From positions 17,420,037-17,484,036 of the forward strand of contig CM036617.1 of the NCBI GenBank assembly GCA_020746105.1: a stretch of DNA of 64,000 nt, written 5' to 3'. This DNA comes from Trogon surrucura (taxonomy: Eukaryota; Chordata; Aves; Trogoniformes; Trogonidae). This document shows positions 13,001 to 26,284 of the stretch, in pieces (position 1 is the first letter of the stretch; the number at the start of each line of letters is the position of its first letter). The position numbers were made by a program, and so were the translations under genes. Below the pieces are notes generated by a model that was not told the origin of the DNA, did no database searches, and was given only the letters and a program-made list of their open reading frames with translations.

Positions 13001-14420
13001 TAGGAGAAAACAGGTAAGACCGTGAAATGCTTTTCTTTGATGGCCTCAGGTGAAAATTCCCAGAGACAGAGCACGGAATGTCCCAACTGTGCACTTGACA
13101 ACAAATGAACTCATGGTGAGGTCTGCATGGAACCTCTGGTACCACAAGCTGACCTCTGCCCCTGCCTCTTCCCCCTGTCCCCAGGAGATGGTTCCTTAAC
13201 TTTGTGTCGGAGTCCTTGTAGAAGACGGAACGTCTGGCTGTGTGGCTGAGCATGAGAATGCACCACGGTCTGGTCCTGCCCCTGTCTGGGCCTGCAGCTG
13301 CAAGAGGCAGAATAACTAAGGAGAAGCCGCTCTGGCTCACCATGGGCAACCCCTACCCAGGACTCTGCCAAGCTCTTGATTTCTTGACTTTGCATCAGTG
13401 TTCTTGTCAAAGGTAGCAAATCTCTCTGGCTGTGTGTCTGATGACAGGAGTGCACTGTGGCCAGGTGCTATCCCTGTGTGAGTCTCTGGCTCTGGAAGAC
13501 AAAAGAGGAGCAGTTGTCCTCTCTCCCACCATGGACACCCTCTGTCTCCCTACCTGGACCCAGCTGCTCCCTGGGCTCTCACCTCAGCCCTCACTCACCC
13601 ACCTGCTCATCTCCAGTCTGGGCTGGCTCACCTTACTACACCCTTTCTGGGTGCCTGTATCACCCATGTCACCAACCTTCCTGAGACACAACTACCACCA
13701 ACTTCTGTCTGCTCTCACATGGCCATCATATCAACCAGGGCAGCTAAGGCTCATGGAAGGCCTAGCCCTTGGCTGCCTAAGGGAAAAAGGATATTGTTAA
13801 GCACAGTGAGATGGACAAACTGCACAGCTCAGGTCCATGGAGAAAAAAAGCGAACTTGGAGAGCCCACTGTCAGTCCTGTCTATGTGAGGACAGCCTCCT
13901 GGCCTGGACCCACAGTCACCTCACAGCCCCTCATCGTCCTGTCCCACCACACCTTCCATGGTCTCCTTACTGTCAGGGCTGGGGCAGAGAGATATGGAGC
14001 TCAGCATGAAGGCGCAGATAAATTAATGTGGTGTCTAAACACTGGGGAGCAATTCAGGTGTTTAACATGTTGTCCCAATGCCATGTTGGCTGTCTTACAG
14101 CCCAATATCCTGTGGACATACATGAAACCGGCAGATAGGACAAGGGACCTGGGAAAAATATACTAAACACTTATTTTAATCCCAGTGGTAACACCTGGAA
14201 GTTTGCTGTCTCTGTGCCCGGACAGTTAGCTCACACCTGGCTGCACAGAGCAGGGCCCAGGTGTCTGGAAACAGGCTCCGTGGTGTCACCCCAGACATGT
14301 GAGGATCCTCATTTGGTCTGTAGCTGTCACACTGGGACCGGGCAGGGCTGGTGTAAACGCAATACCATGATGGTCTGATTTACCTAAGAGTCTCTCAAAT
14401 GGCACTAGATATTTATCTGT
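13000..14420. other. GC-rich island of unknown nature
   Basis: Composition rises sharply above the flanks, with many CTG, CCTG and CACC motifs. Open frames of 109-128 codons occur on both strands (12963-13349 minus, 13432-13800 plus, 13837-14166 plus). Overlap of long frames on both strands is what GC-rich, stop-poor DNA gives by chance, and none shows a domain. The 13.2-13.6 kb part contains a diverged tandem duplication, listed separately. Possible explanations are a decayed minisatellite, an unrecognised LTR or an old processed gene copy. I cannot choose between them. Confidence 0.45.
13198..13576. repeat. Diverged tandem duplication, ~188-bp unit (two copies)
   Basis: Two adjacent segments, beginning near 13198 and 13386, share blocks in the same order. 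These are 'actttg', a 'cttgt.gaag/aaag' block, 'tctggctgtgtg.ctga', 'atga.a..a.tgcac', a 'cctgt.tg.g.ct' block, 'aggag.ag' and 'caccatgg.caccc'. The offset is about 188 bp. The copies are clearly diverged, and I could not align convincing further units on either side. Confidence 0.55.
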
Positions 14421-17300
14421 TAGGAACTGAACATTATCTGTACAGAGTAATGGACAGTGATCTGCGGTGCACTTCAGATATCCTAAGTTATCTGTCCGGA
14501 TCCCAAGAAGCCACTTCGGAGATCTCCTATAGATTCTGTCTCCTACATGGCAACTCTTTCCTGATGTTTCAGTGAGTCTGCAATATGGTTCTACACAAAT
14601 GTTTAGGATTTATAAATGCTTTTCTACATTTAAACTTTGAAATTCAGTTGCGAACAATATCTTGCTGACAAGTAAAAAACCTCAGTGACTGCCAAATCAG
14701 CATGCAGGAAACAATGTCGCAGCACTGTACCAAAAACATAGCTTAATGCAGTAGTTTATGGGAAGGTAACTTTAATTTATTTCAAAACACAACTGATTTC
14801 AGCCCCTAATATTCACACTTGTATACACACAAGCAGCAAGAAGCATGTTAGTAGTCTGGCAAGTAGTCAGGCACTGACACCTGTATCCAGGGAGACCGCC
14901 CAGAAGTGCTTGCAGTGACAGGGACGACAAGTTGTCACGCCTTGAGCTTTCAAGACGATTACTCATGTTCGCTGATTCCCAGGCCAGGATTAAGGTGAAT
15001 CAACATCAAAGATCCTAACATCATTTTTATTTACCAGTCAACAAAGAACTATTATCGATGGCTTCATCAATAGCACAAAAGAACAAAAGAACTGGCCTTG
15101 CCATAGAAAACCTTTTTGTTGGAACTAGAAAGAAAAAGGAAAGTGATAGGAAAAGAAAGTTCACCACCTTCAGATCCCACGATGCCCATGCGGCAATATT
15201 CTTGGGGCGGACAAAAAGCCCCCTGACTGCCCGTGGTGATCTCTTTCTGTCCTGTCAAGTTCCTGACACATCACGTTGTTTACCCATTATGGAAAATCAC
15301 TAGGCATAGGTCTGGAGAATGGTGGGAGATTCTGAGCAGGGGTCACCCCTCCCCTCCTGGCTTGACTTCTTCATTCTTGCAGCCACAGCTCCAAGCCCTG
15401 CCTGCCCCTACACCTCCACGGGTGCAGGTTTAGGGCAGCGAAGTCAGGAAAGTGCTGAGTCAGCTCCGCACCCACACGGGACAGCACCGGGCAGGTGGCT
15501 CTGGACCATTTAGGCTCGGAAAAGGAGCAGAGTGTTTGAGACATTTGGTTAGTAGTCCCTCACACAAGTGGCACCACTTTTCAAGCCTATTCTGACACTA
15601 ACCGGGTTCTTTTCAGGAGAGTGTCTGTTGTGGATTAGTGTCACTGATGCATCAGGAACTAAAAGCAATTAATCTCTTGATCCTACCCCACTTCTGTGAG
15701 TCAGAAGAATTTACTCACCAGCTCTGTTTTTAGTTATCCTGTGGAACTGCAGGTAGACATGTGCTAGGATCTTGATTTCCTGCTACTGTAGGTGTCACCT
15801 ATTTTATAGCCCTCGTCCTGTCGGAGTTAGCATTTCCTCTCTGTTCTTACAAATATAAACATTTTTATTGCAATTTCCCACATCTCTAGGAGATTCCTGG
15901 ACTTCTGTTTTCTAATAGATTGCAAACACTTTTTTGTAGACTAGGAAAAAAAGAAGACAAAAAAAGAAAAAGAAGACATCAGCTGCCTTTTATGGTTCGT
16001 AAGTGTTCTTATCAATAGTCTCCCAAGCTTCTGGTGTTGTCATGTAATGTTTCGGTGATATAATAATTACCATAAAATATTTCACTTTCTCGGTCCAGAA
16101 TTAAAAAATATTACAATTTACTTTCTTCTGTGCAATCATTTAATCTACTAATTCTAATTGGTTCCAATCTTACTTTATTGGATAAAGATGAGCTGGAGTG
16201 CCTTTCCACCTTCTTCTTCTCCATTATTCACTTTAAGTTACCCCTTTCGAACCAAACTAGAAAAAAAACTTTGACAAGGGAAAGAGAGACTGGTCACTGA
16301 TAGGACAGACAGAAGGAAATCTGCAGAGTAAAGGAAAAAATATTTCTTTCACTTTTACATAATATTTCAAATGCTCTTCTGGGGGTTGTCAGGCAACAAT
16401 TACACTTCAGAGTAGCAGCTGCATCTCTCCTGAGAGTAACAGCATAGTGAGAGTTAATAAGTAGCTCAGTTCCACGAATCCCCTTTATGAGAAACTCACG
16501 TTATTTAATAGAAAACTGAGCTGTTAAAGAATAAAGCAGGCATTTTTACAGAGTTCATAATATGAAGACATTTTCTGTGTGATGAGAGAGAGAGATTCAT
16601 ACAGTGTTAAACTGAAATGTACAAAAAACCTCACAAGGTTTGTATGTTGTTTTATATTGTTATCAACAGCTGGAGAAAAAATATTGCACAGCGAGAGGAA
16701 AAAAATCCTATTATAATACTTTATCATCAGACAATTATGATTATCTGGAAAGTAGTTTCAGAACTGTTATAACAGTCATGAAAACCTGCCAATACATTTA
16801 AGAATGTAAGCCTTTCAAGACAGATTAAATCACCAACAAGCAACCTCTTCAGGATTTGCCGTTGGTTGGGACTGTTGTCTTCCATAGCAGCCCTAGCATG
16901 GCATCTACTTCCAGATCCTATGGTTAACACAAAAATAAAGCACATTATTATGACAAATATTATTAATGAATCCACAGTAAAGTATCTGTCGCAATAACTT
17001 GCCACAATAATGATGAAATTTCCCATAACCAGCATATTCCAAATGCACATTCCCACCCTGCTAGAGCAGCGTGTACATTAACAAGATCACATCTTTATCT
17101 GAAATAATGACTTGAAAGAATTTTTAAAAGTCACCTTCTAGCTCTTCAGTTTGAACTCATATTTTTAAATGGAACAAACCTATTCGACTGACATCACCAG
17201 TAGATATAAATCTTCAGAAAAGGAATTAAACTACTCCCCAGAGACCTCCTTCTGCAAATGACCTGTCACCCAAACTGCTTATTCTGTTCCCGTTCCCTGT
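14421..17300. other. Unique non-coding DNA with purine-rich tract
   Basis: No gene recognised. A short GC-richer patch lies at 15330-15520. A purine-rich A/G tract sits near 15940-15980. A 109-codon minus-strand frame (16727-17056) begins with hydrophobic stretches. Its hydrophobicity reflects T-rich codons in AT-rich DNA, and it has no family signature. Confidence 0.5.
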
Positions 17301-17439
17301 TCCCTGCATTTGTAAGCATTATAATACCACTTTTCAGCTTCCATGTCATAACATCTTCTACAGCAGGATCTCAGCATATTTTACAGTCGTTAAGAAATTT
17401 AGCTTTGCAAAAAAATGAATTCTTGCAAAGTGGAGAATC

Positions 17440-17570
17440 CTTAACAGCTATTATTTTTCAAAGGTGGAAACTAAGGTGCAAACAGGTTAACCATAGCCTT
17501 TTTGTTGAAAAGCTGAGCATCTGTGCCTTTGAAATCAAGAACAATCAAAGCTCAGCAAATCTTACAGCCC
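17440..17570. repeat. Possible ancient MIR/L3-type relic
   Basis: The stretch around 17448-17495 reads 'ctattatttttcaaaggtgg' followed by 'aaactaaggtgcaaacaggt' and 'taac'. It parallels the 'ttttacagatgaggaaactgaggcacagagaggttaa' core common to amniote MIR and L3-derived repeats. Downstream sequence is no longer recognisable. It overlaps a 141-codon open frame (17258-17683) that I regard as chance. Confidence 0.45.
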
Positions 17571-20500
17571 GAGCAATGATGAAGGAAACAAGAAGAGAGA
17601 CAGCCCACATCATAAGACTTGCAGAACTATTAATCTTTTTTAATTTTTTTTTTGGAACAGCACTCAATTCCATGTTACTCTAGAATAACTTTGTTTTAAA
17701 GTAATCAGTTATTCAATATATAACAAAAGATGTTCAGAGTGAAACATGAAATGAGTGGATAAGAATGCTTTGATATTATGGAGTTTGGTTTTTTTAGAAA
17801 CAAGAAAATACCACTGAGGTGGTAATTTATATTTTGCTATGTATACCACCAAATTGCTTATCACCAAAGTAACAGAGCACACACCTATGTTCTTTTCCTG
17901 TTTGAGTTAAGCCCCAAAATGGGTGAAGATTTGAGTGCTCTGAGTACTATCATACTGCCCCAAATCTGGATGTTCTATAAATGCACCACTATGGACCAGT
18001 AACTACATCATGGAATCGTTACTGAGACCAACCAGGCCTTGATTAATTTAAGGGAAGGGATTATCTCAAATCCAGCTACTCTGAGAGAAGTGATATCTAG
18101 CACATCATTTTGAAAGAAGCTCCGCTGAAATAACCTAAACTCGGTGTTGTTCCCTGTTCATGACAAACTGTTGAATTATTTGCTGACAGGAAATAGAAGA
18201 AAAGGAAAATTATTTGTATCATATACCTTGCAACAGTCCCTACAGGACCTATTTTCTTCATGCCTTCATTGTTCTAAAGAGAAATTTGGACTGCGTGAGG
18301 GAGTTATAGAAGGCTTAAAGTTTCAGAAGGATCTCTTCATAAACAAAAAATATTAACATCTTGTCCCACTGAAGACTTGGGAATTTTTCAAGTGGCTTCC
18401 ATAGCAAAGCAGGATCTCACCAAAAGTGGCTTTGATGATACTTAACCAGCAATGATTACTTCCAAAGCAGCAATATGGGTACTTACTGAGAAGATGTATC
18501 CTTGCTCTTAAAGGAGGAAGCAAAACAAACATACTAATAAGAGAATAAATAGAGGAGAAGGACATAATGAAAACCAGGAACAAGTAGTGTTTCAGAGAAG
18601 ATGTAATGCATAATATTATCATGTCAGAATGAGGAATATTTAAGTACATTAAGGGTTGCAATTAAAAAAAAATTATGAGAAAACAAACTTCTCCCATTTA
18701 TATGAAGTGCATAGCTATGTTTTACCCAGAATAATTATGTTAATAATATCACGCTTATACCTTCATCTTACAGTGAAGTGTGGGTGTTTGTGAAAATGGA
18801 GATACTCTAATGATTGCATCTATTATTATCCGGAAACAAAAGATGAGATTCATCTCACTTAGCTTTATAAAAGTTGGGCATCAAGTCCAAGTTCATTATC
18901 TACACTCCCTTTGGAGTCACCTCTCAGATAAGCATTTCCAAACTTATGATGTCTAAGACAGTCAAGACTAATTGCCTTTGGACTTGCCTATCCATTACTA
19001 TTGATTATAGAAAGAGCCCAAAGACTAACTTTACTAGATGCATAACATCCACAAGTTGGATGATACTAAATCTACCTTAATAGTATTTTCTCACATTAAA
19101 TCTTCTTGAGATTAAGTCTTTGAAGTGTAGGACTGCTATTACTTTTACGTATAAACACCTGCTTAAATGTTTTGCAAGATCTCAACCAGGCACTTGTCAG
19201 TAATAAAATTCAAGCAGGTAGTTACAGTTTCCTTCTTTTAAGAATGTTAATTTGTAAACAGTTCATTTCATTCAAGTAGCCATTGGTAAAGTATTTTAAG
19301 TACCTAGGATTGGCAGAGTAGACCTTTAATTAAACTGCATACAGATTTTAGTAACCTAGTGGAGTTGCTCCTAGGGAAAAGAAGTGGTTAGTGCCAGCAT
19401 CTATCAAAAATGCTATGTTCCTGACTGCTGTACCACACTGCAAAAGTTTTATAAAGTAGCTGAAAGTCATCTGCATAGCATTCTTATAAAATAAAAATTT
19501 AGTCAACAGACTTTCCTTTCCAATGGCACAACTAGGTCCTGTCATCTCTGGTGGTCTTTAAATCTCAGTCCATCACCTAAAGCAGAGTCATACAGATTCA
19601 CTGTTCTCTTCTGTAAGTGATTATTCCTGCATCAGTTCTGTGACAAGACTTTGTATTAACTGTGTAATACTAGTTGTTGCAGCACTCAGAATGTGAACAG
19701 AAAAATCTGCAGAAATGAAGATGATAAACTGTGTTAAATAAGCCATGACTGCTGCAGTCAAGGCTGCCTTTGGTCAAGATGTGAAGAGCAAACTTGATAC
19801 ACTAAATCCATTCGCAAAGCTTTGGAAATGAAAATAAATGTTAACAGAATTTCACTGCTGTCATTCCTGCATCCGGATGGGAAAGGTTCATAATTTAATT
19901 CTGATTTGTGTTTGCCTTCTAATCTAGCTTTGCTATGATATTTTTTGTGTTTAGATACTCATATGGCCATGTTCTTCATCAGTCTGCTTCTCTTCTGACT
20001 TTTTACCTCTGCCATATCACACTGGCAGAAGCAGTTTTGATATTTATATCTTTGGTTGATGTACAGAACTGAAATGGTCATCACTTTCAGAAATTCCACA
20101 ACAAGACTGTCAGTCTGGAAAGTCAGAGACACAGATTAGCAGATTCACTCCTGTTCAGCCTAACCCCTCCTTTTTTTTCTTTTTTTTTCATTTTCCTCTG
20201 TTTTCTTTTTATGCTTTAGGAAAAGCACAAGAAAAAGGACAATACCAATATGGAATAAGGCTGCAATCTGTCATCTTCTTAAGTGAGGAGCAAGACATAT
20301 CTGCAATGTTTCTCTGATTCCTAGAAACATACATGCACTGTTAGCATCACTCACTTACTTGGGACTAACCAAGTCGCAAGGGCTAGCTGTTAGGGCTAGA
20401 TCTTGCACTTTGTCTTTACTCCTGTTAAGCATGTCTTATTCTGAGAGACCCCTATTCCAATACAGGAGACAGCAGCCAACACATTGCTGTAAGGAAGAGA

Positions 20501-23500
20501 TGACAACTGTAGCTAAAGGAGTTGTTTTGCTGTTGTGACATGTTTGTAAGAAATGTGGGTCACTGAGAATGTTTTGGACTTGTTTGTACAGTAGCTAACA
20601 CAAAGAAGAGACTGTCTTGCACCGGCTCACACTTGCTCTGAGAAGGAAGTGTAATAAAAATAATTGACAATTTTGGATGGATAGCATAACCCAAACATAA
20701 TTTTTTTTTCCCCTCATTTTTATCCAAATTCACTTTCTTCCCAGGAGAACACGATAGCTGATCAGTTACAAATGTGTGCTAGAATAAATCCTTTATCGCG
20801 TGTGTCCAGAAAATTGTTTGGCATGTTCTTGTGCCCTTGAACTTCTTTTTTTGGCCCTGCTCTTTCAGGGCACTTCAGTGCTTTGCCACAGAGATGATCA
20901 GTGCAAGAAAAAGAGACTGGTAAAAGGCCTACTGCCTTTTACTGTCTCTTTTGTTTCAGTACTCTCTGTTAAGATAGATGGATTAGCACAGCAGCATCCA
21001 ATACCTCTCCTAAGCTCAGTAAACCAGGAAGCCATCACCCTGAACAAGTACAGAGGATGGCAGCAACAACAAAAGGATACATATGGGAAGCTGTGCTGGG
21101 TGGAATCTGTCTGCATGTTGATTTCTTTTTACGTAGTTACTTAGGCTGGCCTCTGCGGTTCACTGATCAGGTGCTTTTCTCTACTGGTCTCAGCATGTTC
21201 TCCTGTGCAATAACCTGCTTCATTCTGTCTTGATTTTCCTTATTTTTGAAATTCTGCATTTGCAATTTTGCTTTCCTCTTACTTTGCAGATTTGTATGAC
21301 TTTTTCCAAATTTAATATCAGAAGATGCTCATGTACCTTCCCATTGTTTTAGGTCACCTCTAAGAATGCAGTCACAAGAATCACAGATCCTGCATCTTCA
21401 GGAAAAAAACTCTAAGTTTTCTTCAGACTACTCAAGCAATTTCTAGTATTTATGAATCCAGGTTTTTATTTTAAAGTGAAATGAAATATAAATACGGGAT
21501 AAAATCTGTGGTCCAGGACACTTTTACACTAATTTGACATATGCAAAGACAAAGGGAGAAAGAAGGGAATACATAGCTCCCAAAACCAAGATCAGCTGTT
21601 GACTTGAAACTTTGGATTTTGTATTGTCTGTTCTTTCAAAAGATGTATAATAACACTGAATATTTATTTTTATTGCTTTCCTTCTGCTGATTTTCATTTC
21701 TTAACTAATATGGACTTTACAGACAAAAAGATTCTTGAGGGATTTCACAGTTCTCAACACAGCATAGTCTTTAGAGTTTATTCAGTAGAGTTTTCAACAT
21801 TTAAAAAAATGCATATCCAGTGTTTCAGTTATCTTTCTGCAGGGCCTAAGGGGTTCATGCACCAGTATTTCTTCTCTCATAATATTTCTGGTTGCCTTCA
21901 CTGACTGTCATCTGCAGTTCTGAAAAAATAATAAAAATATTATGGACTACTCAAGCCCACTGCACTCTCTGTAAAAGCAATCTGTCCTTGTTCATATAGA
22001 ATATCCGTTGTACAGTCCCTGTATAGGACTCACTTCTATGGAGAAAGACATTTCCTTCTGGTTTTTTTGCTAACATAAAACAACTGTTCATATTTAAACT
22101 TGACATAATATACCATATTCATAAAAGATTCTACTCATGGGTACATATATTTAATCATCTGCAGAAAGATCAGATAAGTATATGCAGAGGAAGGCAGAGG
22201 CCATTAAACTGCTCTGTGTCCTCTTAAAGTGTCAGTAGACATGTCAGTGATGTGGAATGATCAGCAACATTGGGCAAGCTTGATAGCCAAGGGACATTTT
22301 ACATTTTTCAAAGATGGGATCACTGGTTTTATGAGCACTTAATTTTCATGTTGCCAGATGAGCATCATTCTGCAAGTCTAATACAGTATCTATGCAAAAT
22401 ACAGATCAAATCCCTAACAGATGTTGGCTATTGCTCATGAGGATGGAAAAAAACCATTGTGGGTGCTCTACATGCTTTGATGCTTTGGCATGGAGCTTTA
22501 GTGCATAAAGTTGAGGACAAACTACCAGTTGTGTGGAGTACCAAGTAAGAGGACTGCCTTCTTTCCAAAAGTCTCTTAGCAAGGGCTTGCTGTCTTTAGG
22601 CAATAGAAATGAGAAATAACTGCTCTATTATACTTGGTCTGTTCTGTCTGCTCTTTATCCTTTCAAAGGCCATGAAGATGCCACAGAAGCAGATCTGGAC
22701 CCTAAACAGACAAGTTATTTAAAGTAGATAAAAATGGAAATTCTAACAACATATATGTTGTTGTTTCAGATGTTTTATGGTAGTTGCCAAAATGTAAAAA
22801 ACCAGTGAGTCTAATAAAGGAGGTCAGACTGTGTTTGGGGATACTATCTTATAAGCTGAGGAACACAAAACTTAGAGAAGGATATAAAGATTAAAATTAG
22901 TGTTTGAGAGCAGATTTCCATTACTAAACTGTTTTATTACTTTTTTAATGGAAAAAAAACAAAATTAAAAAAAAAATCATTGATCAAGAGGCAGAATAAT
23001 TCTCATATGTGATATGACTTGTATGTAGTACTGAAATAGCAATAGACAGTGTTAGAGAATAAAAATTGTCTTACAGTTTTGAATAGCTATAAGCAAAAAT
23101 TACTGAAAAGACATCAGCAACAGTCTATTGCTCTAAAATATTGTTGCAGGTTTTTGTTAAACTTCTAAATTTTAAATTAATTGAAATATGCGTGATCAAA
23201 ATGAGACATATCTCGACTTGATGTATTCTACCTACAACATTATGGAAAAAGTATGATATTACATTGTGTAATTATTTAATAAAAAAAGTTAACTATTGGT
23301 TCTTGACTAGTTTACATTTTTCAGACACTATCGATGTTGCATTCTATTGTACTAGAGACCTTGTCATGAACAGTTCTTGAGGGACCTAATTCTGTAATTG
23401 GCTGCTTCATCTGTTTAAAAAAGCAACTGAGTTTCCAGGAATTTGCATGGGTGAATGCAAATCTGCTCAAAGGGCAAGAAGCTGCATTTACAGATGTCTA

Positions 23501-26135
23501 ATTATTCTACTGCTGTTTTGCTTTTTGGTTCCAGTCAGTTACTAAAGTGTAAGGGATAGATCTGTCAGCATTTCAGAGAATCAACAATCAAGTTCACAAC
23601 AGCTGCTCTCAGCACCTCTAAAACCCAAACCCTTTAAAAAACAAGGTTTTAAAATCCTGAAATTGGTAAAGATGTGGAAATGATCATGACTGCATGAGAA
23701 GGAAATAAATATCAACAGGGGAAAAGAAGGCACTTCTTTAAGAACTGTGTTAAAGAGACAGGCTGAACAGCTTTTACCAAATTAAAACAGAACGTTAACA
23801 AAGAGATGTAGTCCCATGTACATGCAGACCCTTTTACTTTACTATAACAGTGCTAATAAAGCAGTAATATAACTATGTGGAAGTAATTTGAGATGTTATT
23901 AATCTTCTCTTCTAGACAATAGTTTCAAATAGTGTTATTAAACCAAAATCATTATAATTTGTTGCAGTTTTGCATTCTTAGTCCTGCAGCTTCAGTTTAA
24001 GGCAAAACAGTCGTTTGAATGCAGGTCTTCTTTAAATGATATTTGACTGGTTTTTTTCAAGATGCTTTTCAGATATTATTATTTCTAAGGGAAATATTTG
24101 TTTGATTTCCAGTACAGTTATAACTTTTTTTAAATGTAAGTCTTAAAAAGAATTTCTTGGTTTTGCAGTTAAAATCATTTAAAAAAAGAACAAATGGGAG
24201 AAATCCTTTCAAAATGGAAATAAATGCATAGCACGAATAAGGTACAGTTTTCATAAGCACACAATTAGTAAATTCATAAGTAACACAGTTCAGGAAACAT
24301 GAAGTTTTTGTCCAAAATGTAAATGCAGAAACATGTTTCTGACCGTAAAGACATAACAGATTTTTAGTTGAAATGTTAGAAGATGACATGGGTTAATTGC
24401 CTATTTCTCTACAGATGTAGATGACTAGTCCAGGTACAGATATCATATATCCAAATGAATTTTAGACTTACATAACAGATAAATTAGTAAGGGAAAAAAT
24501 AAAGCTCTTTTAAGCATTAACACTATTTCAAGATTTGAGAAATTAAAAAAGGAGTGTATATATCAAAGTACCTCAGTGTAGGTTAGGACATCACATGTAG
24601 CCTTAACAGCTATCAACAATCACACGTTTTCCATCTGTATTTTTTAACCTGACTTTGTAGTTTGCATTTTCTCCCTGCGAATATGATTGAAATTCCCCCT
24701 CACTTAAAAAATCACATGATCATCAACAAAGTTAACAGTATCTGAAATAAGCAAAGACATGCATATATGTGCATTTATTTTTATTTATGTGTCCATGTAT
24801 TTTTCAGTGTGCACTACTTGAATTAACAGAAACTCTCCAACTCTTTTTCTTCTTGAAAGGCAGTGGCTAGACTCTATTGTTTCTAACTTCACATAGCTTT
24901 CAGACTTAACACTGCTTCTGCTACAACAGTTGACTTCTTTTGATATCAAACCTTTGGCATTCCTAGTGCATCTTAACAAATTACAGGTAACAAATATGCA
25001 ACATATTCCTCAGATTGAAAACTTTTAAGTTGACAATAGATGTCGGTGACTTTTTTGCAGGCATCTATCTTTGTTAAGGTTTCAGAGAACATATTCTCTA
25101 AAAAATAAAGCACATCTTTATATCACTTTAAATCATATTTTATTTTCATTCTGACATGCTGTTATTTATAACTCTGTGCTCAGGTTTTTTTCAACAATTT
25201 TTTGGTGTTCACTCAAGGAAAAGTTATACACTTGAAAATTCACTAATAAATAGGTATCCCCATGAGTATTCCTTCTAAAATTAATTAGAAAATTAGAATG
25301 CAATTAAAGCTGAGAAAAACATCGGAAACTAGATGTTAGAAATGTTATTAGGTGTTTTTGTATTTTTTCCTAAGTAAGCGCTTTTGAGTTGTGTCATCAT
25401 TACAAAGAACTGAAAGATGTAGCTTTGCCATCTTTAAATTTCTTGTATCTTATGCTTCCTGAAATGTGTTAAGCTGCTATCCAGTAATAACAGAAGACGG
25501 GATTTAATATTTCCATGCTGTAAATCAAGGTAAATTAGGTAAATAAGATGCTGTTGTGCATTATCTGTGTGCATCCAAAGCTATTAAAATAAGACAGAGA
25601 ATACTACATTTCATAAATGTATCTAATTTAAATGGAAACCCATGGCTCATTGAGGATCTAATTTTATACGGTATCGTAATCCAGTGAGTGACCTCTGGTT
25701 CAACTGACTTTTATAGACCTTAGACATGCTCTGCATTTCTAGAGCGTTTCCCAGCTCCTTGCAGGATTGACCCAAGAGTAAAAAACCCATAAAAGACAAG
25801 TAAAGAATTATAGGCAGTTTCACAGATACAACTTCTGAAAACAAAGCATCTACAATGCTCAAAAGCCCTTTGCATGCAATGAAAGCAAAGAATTAGATTG
25901 GAAATCCAATAACAGACTAGCACATGAAAGACTGTATCCAACTCCATACTACAGAAAGAGGAAGCTACTCTTGATAATCCTTTCTTCAGCCTTCTGCCAA
26001 AAAAAAGCAGGGAATCTAGTAAGGCATTTAACTTCTTAAATTAAGACAATCAAAGGTAGGAATTGCAAGACAGCTCATACAGACACAGAGTGAAATCAGC
26101 TGACAAATTCAGAAAGCTACAGTTTTGAAGGCAGA
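17571..26135. other. Unique AT-rich non-coding DNA
   Basis: A long stretch without recognisable genes or well-preserved transposons. Frames are 60-115 codons and unremarkable. Several homopolymer-rich spots occur, for example the T-rich run at about 20167-20190. It could be a large intron or a gene desert; the sequence alone does not decide. Confidence 0.5.
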
Positions 26136-26284
26136 ACCCCTGGCAGCATCCAGGCCAAGTTAGACAGAGCCTTGAGTAGCCTTATTTAGTAGAGAGGCGT
26201 CCCTGCCTGTGACAGGGAGGTTGGATTAGATGATCTCTAAGGTCCCTTCCAACCTAGGCCATTCTATGATTCTATAATTCTATG
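26136..26284 (+). mobile_element. CR1 LINE 3' end (CR1-X-like tail)
   Basis: The first ~45 bp match the end of CR1 ORF2 ('aggccaagttagacagagcc' and 'ttgagtagcc'). The 3' UTR follows with 'ggttggattagatgatctct' and 'aaggtcccttccaacctagg', then the octamer tail 'attctatgattctat'. The last ~85 bp line up almost position by position with the tail of the SINE at 11.0-11.2 kb, including the shared 'cctaggccattctatgattctat' ending. This copy therefore represents the LINE subfamily, or a close relative, that donated the SINE tail. It is severely 5'-truncated, as is usual for CR1. Confidence 0.92.

Noticed and set aside
12963-14166. Host gene in the GC-rich island
   Set aside because: Long frames occur on both strands at once, with no conserved domain, and internal tandem duplication explains part of the sequence.
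16727-17056. 109-codon minus-strand frame with membrane-like segments
   Set aside because: The hydrophobic stretches follow from T-rich codons, and there is no family signature or supporting exon context.
17258-17683. 141-codon plus-strand frame
   Set aside because: It spans a possible old repeat and AT-rich DNA, has no domain, and its C-terminal Phe run is encoded by a poly-T tract.
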